Positions 59,831 through 64,000 of a stretch of 64,000 nucleotides of DNA are shown here, one piece after another; position 1 is the first letter of the stretch, and each line of letters opens with the position of its first letter. Source of the DNA: Acanthopleura granulata. Taxonomy: Eukaryota; Mollusca; Polyplacophora; Chitonida; Chitonidae. The translations under genes and the position numbers were made by a program. The notes beneath the pieces were generated by a model. That model worked only from the letters and a program-made list of their open reading frames with translations. It was not told where the DNA came from and did not search any database. The DNA is taken from assembly GCA_016165875.1 (NCBI GenBank), contig JABBOT010000003.1:33574485-33638484 (forward strand), read 5' to 3'.

Positions 59831-61946
59831 GGGAGGGGGGTCCTTAATCAAGTTCTTTGTGTGTGAATGTCGCAAATATATAATGCGCCTAACACAGTAC
59901 ATATTATACGGTGTCTTCTGAACACCAGTTTCTATAACCATATCTGAAAAGAGAACTTTTGTAACTTATCATTCTTATATGCTTGGCATTCAACGTCATA
60001 TCCCCGAATTCGTAGACTGTGTAGCTGGAGAAAAGTGTTGTTATACATCCACATATGTCATATGGAATTGTGAGGAAAGTTAACGGTGAAATGGTCTCCT
60101 AATACATCTGATCTCATGAACATGGGCTATTTCCCTCAATCACTAATATTTTCATTATTGCTAATATTACAAGAATTATCATTTTTGTGTTCAAAACTTT
60201 GAGCGGGTTTATGAGTTCCATGGGGTGATAGCAATGAGGCATTGCGCATGAAGCACTGCAATCGGTCTTATCATTTCTATCAGCTGAAATATGGCTAAGT
60301 ATTTCGTTTTCTTAGTCCGGCGAAGTTACCGTAAATCAGAAGACGAGCCTTCTTAGTGAATTTTATATAACTTAAAATGCCCGAAATTTCCCACAGTCTG
60401 CGCCGTCTTGTTGGCAAAGCGGCTGCCGAACACATTATGCATGTACACATTATCTTAGCACGAGAATATAGCTAAAAGGAAGAAAGGCAGTTTACATAAT
60501 TCTGGCGCCCACGACACCCAAGGTCTGCATACTCTACTGCCCAGTAAGATGGAGCTAAAATCAACCCCAACATCAGCGTTGTATGACACCAGAGGAAAAC
60601 ATGTAGAACTTGTAAAGACATCAGTATTTGGCTGTTCTTCAGTAGCCGTTTAATACGTAACCTGCTTATTAACGTTTTCACAATGTACGGTAAGAGCAAT
60701 GGGTCGGTCTTTTATTGATGTTGTACGTTTATAGAAATCCGGCAGCGTGGTAGATCAGCAAACTATAAATATCCAAACGGAAAATTATTGCGCTCCCCGA
60801 TTAGCAGAACTTAATTTCTCCACACATGATAAAGAGTACACGCGGGAGAGTTTGAAAACTGCTAATGTTATTAATAAAACTACACAGTCTTTGGGAATTT
60901 GACTTTGAACATTGTTTTACCGGTTGACAGTCTGGACTATGATTTGGGCAGTTGGCTTATGTCACCTACATCAACTGGATCCTTGTAAAACATAATCTTT
61001 AAACTCACATGAAAAACAAATACATTTTTCCTGACTGCATAATCATGATTAATCTTTACGAATTCTGAGCTCAGCCTATTTCTGTATAATAATATAGAGA
61101 AAGCCTACTGTCGTATTCAGATGAGACGCTCCACATCCTTGGCTATGATTTAACTGTCGTCCTTTTAACTTCTCTTGACAGAGACTTTCTCTCCAGAGCC
61201 ATACGCTGAAGGCTTCTTAATTCCATCTCTCTTATAGACATAATTGCCTTTATATTCACCGGATAAGAATTATGAGTATATTTTTTCGGGATACAGAAAA
61301 CACAATGTACATCATTATAAGACAGAGTTAAATGACAACTGATTTTTATAGCGCGCTGTTGCGGATGTCCTCACACAGCCTAAACAGAAAAGTGTTCACT
61401 TGTACGATGGCCGACAGTTTTGTGAGTTGAGGAGAACAGAGTGCCCGGGGAAATCCACCGGGATGTTACTGACGAACAATCCCACTTGTGAATAACAAAT
61501 ACACACATCCTCTTCATGGAACACGAGTGGTTTTCTACGAAAGGGTAAATACGCAAAACGGCTAAATGAGCGTAGTCGATTACCTATTGTGATGTCCCCA
61601 GGAAAAGCGAGAACGGGCGAATCTACTTATTCTCTGTGCAAGACGGGGCTTGAACCCGGATGTCGTGTGCCATATAATAATAACACGAAAGTAGAAGACT
61701 TTGTTTGATCTAGGAGATATTCTGACACTAGTCAGAAACTAAAATGATAAAATATGATATTCAAAAGAAATGATGTCTGGCAATATGTACATTTTTACAC
61801 ATATTACGACTGAATATTTGATCGAAATACCATGTCCTGTCTGAATGAAGAAACTTCAGAATTGTGTGTATAGAAAGGACTGCTGGTTGACGCGGTATAA
61901 ATGTAATCTAAATAGGGTGGATATTTATGACAAGATGTATACTTAC

Positions 61947-62261
61947 ATTGCACATTGATTATGTGGAGTTTTGAGCGTACAGGAGAATCCGTCACATTGT
62001 TGGAGGCGTTACAGTACAGCTCAGCTCCGTCCTCCTCGGCACTAACTGTAAACGTCAGTGTCCGGTTTGTGGTCTGTACCAAGCTGGAGTCCTGGTTACA
62101 ATCAGCCGGCGGGTCAAGCTCTCGGACATCACCGGAACTCCGTATGTACCCCCGTATACAGGCCTGGGGCTTACTGGCTGAGGTCACACAGGTAACGTTG
62201 CTAGGGTCACCGGCTAACACTGCATCTGGAAGGTTCGTTAGAGTTACCCGGGTGACCATAA
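61947..62261 (-). CDS. Receptor gene B, Ig-domain exon (most N-terminal visible)
   Basis: This exon encodes one extracellular immunoglobulin domain of 105 codons. It is bounded by an AG acceptor and a GTAAGT donor, phase 1 at both ends. The B-strand Cys (VTCVTS) and F-strand Cys (ELYCNAS) are present, and there are several N-glycosylation sequons (NVT, NRT, NAS). The position normally held by the core C-strand Trp reads YIRSS, with CGG where the paralogous exon at 6867-7181 has TGG. An extra Cys pair (QACIRG and DCNQD) is conserved between the two copies. Earlier exons, including any signal peptide, must lie beyond 64000. It joins in frame to the Ig exon at 58010-58276. The Ig assignment is firm; membership of the same transcript as the downstream exons is inferred from strand, order and phase. 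Confidence 0.8.
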
Positions 62262-63944
62262 CTGTACGAAGAAAATACAAACTATGTTATAGTGTTTCCC
62301 TTTCTGTCATTGTGAATTATTCTTGTGCAGTACATATAAAACTTATCCTGAAACAGCTGTGTTTCATAATTAAGCATTTTATAAAAACACAATCGCACTT
62401 GAACATGCGGGCAAAAAAAAAAACCGATGAAGAAGACTTCTGTTACTAACACTATTTTAGGATATGTACCAGGGTGTAAATTGCATATTATATTAATGAA
62501 AAGGGAGAGCAAACCTGGTTCTCGGAAAGGTCTATATATCTGGCTCGGCGCAGTTTTTATACATTGCATTGTTAAACAAACGCCATAATCAATACATTTC
62601 CACTAATGCAAAGGAGGGACACCACGTAGACGTCGGGAGCTAAAGGCGTCGAAAACTACGACTGGCAGATTTTGGGTATGGGGACAAATGCATTATGTCA
62701 TACATGTACGCCGTCACCTTTGTAATGTGAAAATAAAGACTTTTACCTTTTTTGTTGTAAGTGGTATTAAATATAAACAAGGCTAAAATACTAATAATAA
62801 AGCTGGTCCAAAACTACACGCATGTTGAATATTAGGCCAATGTTAACACTTAAACAAGTGCATGCACGTTCCTCAGTGGTGAATGATCGCTAAAGTTCGA
62901 TAGAATAATGACATTATATGATAACTTTGGGCTCATCCTAACCATAAGGAGGATATTTATCATCTCGTTATGAGAGAAACACTGACTGATGTTTAGAGAA
63001 TATCTGTGTCTGCTTCATCCATCAGAGGAAAGAACCTTAGAGCATAAGCTAATATATATTGATAGTTATTATTATTGTTAAGTTTTGGCTGAAAGGAAGA
63101 GTACAATTTTAACACAAACTGTAAAATTAGCACAATTAACCTTCTGTACGCTGTAGAACAAACAGGTTTGAAGTCCTTTGACGCCAAACTTATGTGCGAC
63201 AATTTCGTTGAATTCATCAAGTACTAACTTAGCCAGGGAGGGCTACATATACATATATCAGGCAAGCTTTAGGACCCTTGACCCACCAAGAAGCTTTAGT
63301 CAGCCCTTAGCTCTGATCAAAACCATTTTACACAGGGCAGTAGGTCTTGTTCCATGGATAGAGAAAAATTAACCCTTCACTCGCGAACTGGGAATTGGTT
63401 ATTAAAACGACTAAAGAAAACTAGATGAGGACAACCCTCCCACGCGCAAGCATCCTCTATGGGTGTGTGTCTTCCTAATCTTTCCTAATGTTACCACTCC
63501 TGTCAAGCCTGGTCAAAAACGGCGTTCGATGTGTTCGAAGTTTATTTCTTGCTGATGATATAAATGTGACATTATTTCAGTCCTGTTTCACGAAATTGCG
63601 TAGCTATTGGGCAGCAGATTAAGGTCAAAAGTAATAATGACGTTGAAAGCAATTTATTAGATCTCTAGATGAGATCAAGAATTACCCACAATAATGTCTT
63701 GCCAAATTGAATATACAACATAAGATACCTGCATTCATAAATGCATTTATATCCTGCAGCTTATAGAATCATTGTAGAGTCATTCTGAGAACGATTTTTG
63801 GGAATGTGGTAATGAAATACAGAATACATAATAATGCGGAAGTCATCATCTAAAAGAATTTTCTAAAGTGTTACGTCTCTAAAACTTAGAAAATCTTAAG
63901 GTAACAGCACAAATACTTGTTCGCCACAGCCAAGATATTGCATT

Positions 63945-63954
<10 letters not shown>

Positions 63955-64000
<46 letters not shown>
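63955..64000. repeat. (TA)n microsatellite at the window edge
   Basis: At least 22 TA units continuing to the end of the window. Confidence 0.95.

Larger units (their letters stand above)
52621..61946. other. Introns between gene B extracellular exons
   Basis: Outside the listed exons, SINEs and repeat block, this is non-coding. A 70-codon acidic, Cys-containing frame at 56690-56902 (minus) has no splice or domain support and is left unassigned. Confidence 0.55.
42882..62261 (-). other. Gene B: Ig-superfamily receptor with tyrosine-rich tail (gene span, 5' partial)
   Basis: Eleven exons join in one frame: Ig, Ig, Ig, Ig, FN3, transmembrane, then five tail exons (1904 bp; 634 codons plus stop). 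Every extracellular exon is one domain with phase 1 at both ends, the classic symmetrical arrangement that allows exon shuffling and domain gain or loss. The cytoplasmic part, from RRRK to the stop, is about 97 residues with six tyrosines. The likely role is cell-surface recognition or adhesion coupled to tyrosine-kinase signalling; immune versus developmental use cannot be decided from the sequence. A full-length nephrin-like protein would have about eight Ig domains, so more exons are expected beyond 64000. Confidence 0.8.
59145..63960. repeat. Right copy of the segmental duplication (gene B side)
   Basis: This is the counterpart of 541-10020, in the same orientation. It carries the Ig exon 61947-62261 and otherwise intronic DNA. 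It lacks the block with two extra Ig exons, but has its own insert at about 59490-59850, most of which (59548-59830) is also found at 56231-56520. The copy runs to the window edge and ends here in a (TA)n tract. Confidence 0.8.

Overview
This window is genomic DNA from an animal, most likely a marine spiralian such as a mollusc or brachiopod. The evidence is AT-rich intron-broken DNA, one-domain-per-exon immunoglobulin (Ig) genes with phase-1 junctions, a Gmr1-like Ty3/gypsy element, an I-group-like LINE and a tRNA-derived SINE. The species call is an inference; nothing here fixes the taxon. No rRNA, intact tRNA or CRISPR array was seen.

The main gene is a minus-strand transmembrane receptor (gene B). 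Eleven exons from 62261 down to the stop at 42882 join in one continuous reading frame of 634 codons plus stop. They encode four Ig domains, one FN3 domain, a transmembrane helix and a tyrosine-rich tail spread over five tiny exons. The 5' end (signal peptide and probably more Ig domains) lies beyond position 64000. A LINE, a (CA)n tract and a plus-strand C2H2 zinc-finger exon sit in the 7.5-kb intron between the first two tail exons.

A second, paralogous minus-strand gene (A) occupies 3.5-13 kb and its 3' part lies left of the window. One Ig exon (6867-7181) is intact and is the same length, 315 bp, as its partner in gene B (61947-62261). The other three visible Ig exons have lengths not divisible by three, with the reading frame switching inside the domain, and one also has a GT-to-CT donor change. 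Gene A looks like a decaying copy. The duplication extends into flanking DNA: about 541-10020 is collinear with about 59145-63960, but the right copy lacks several blocks, including the one carrying two broken exons.

Between the two genes is mobile-element territory. 13651-18270 is a degenerate LTR retrotransposon with integrase before the start of reverse transcriptase and with RT/RNase H deleted. 19467-23735 is a relic of a virus-like element with a double-jelly-roll-type capsid fragment and three further broken genes in alternating orientation. 31781-32260 is an 8-copy 60-bp minisatellite. 36657-37985 is a solo LTR with a 5-bp target duplication. SINE fragments and pairs of dispersed repeats are scattered throughout. 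Long stretches (about 23.7-31.4, 32.3-36.6 and 38-42.8 kb) show no convincing gene.
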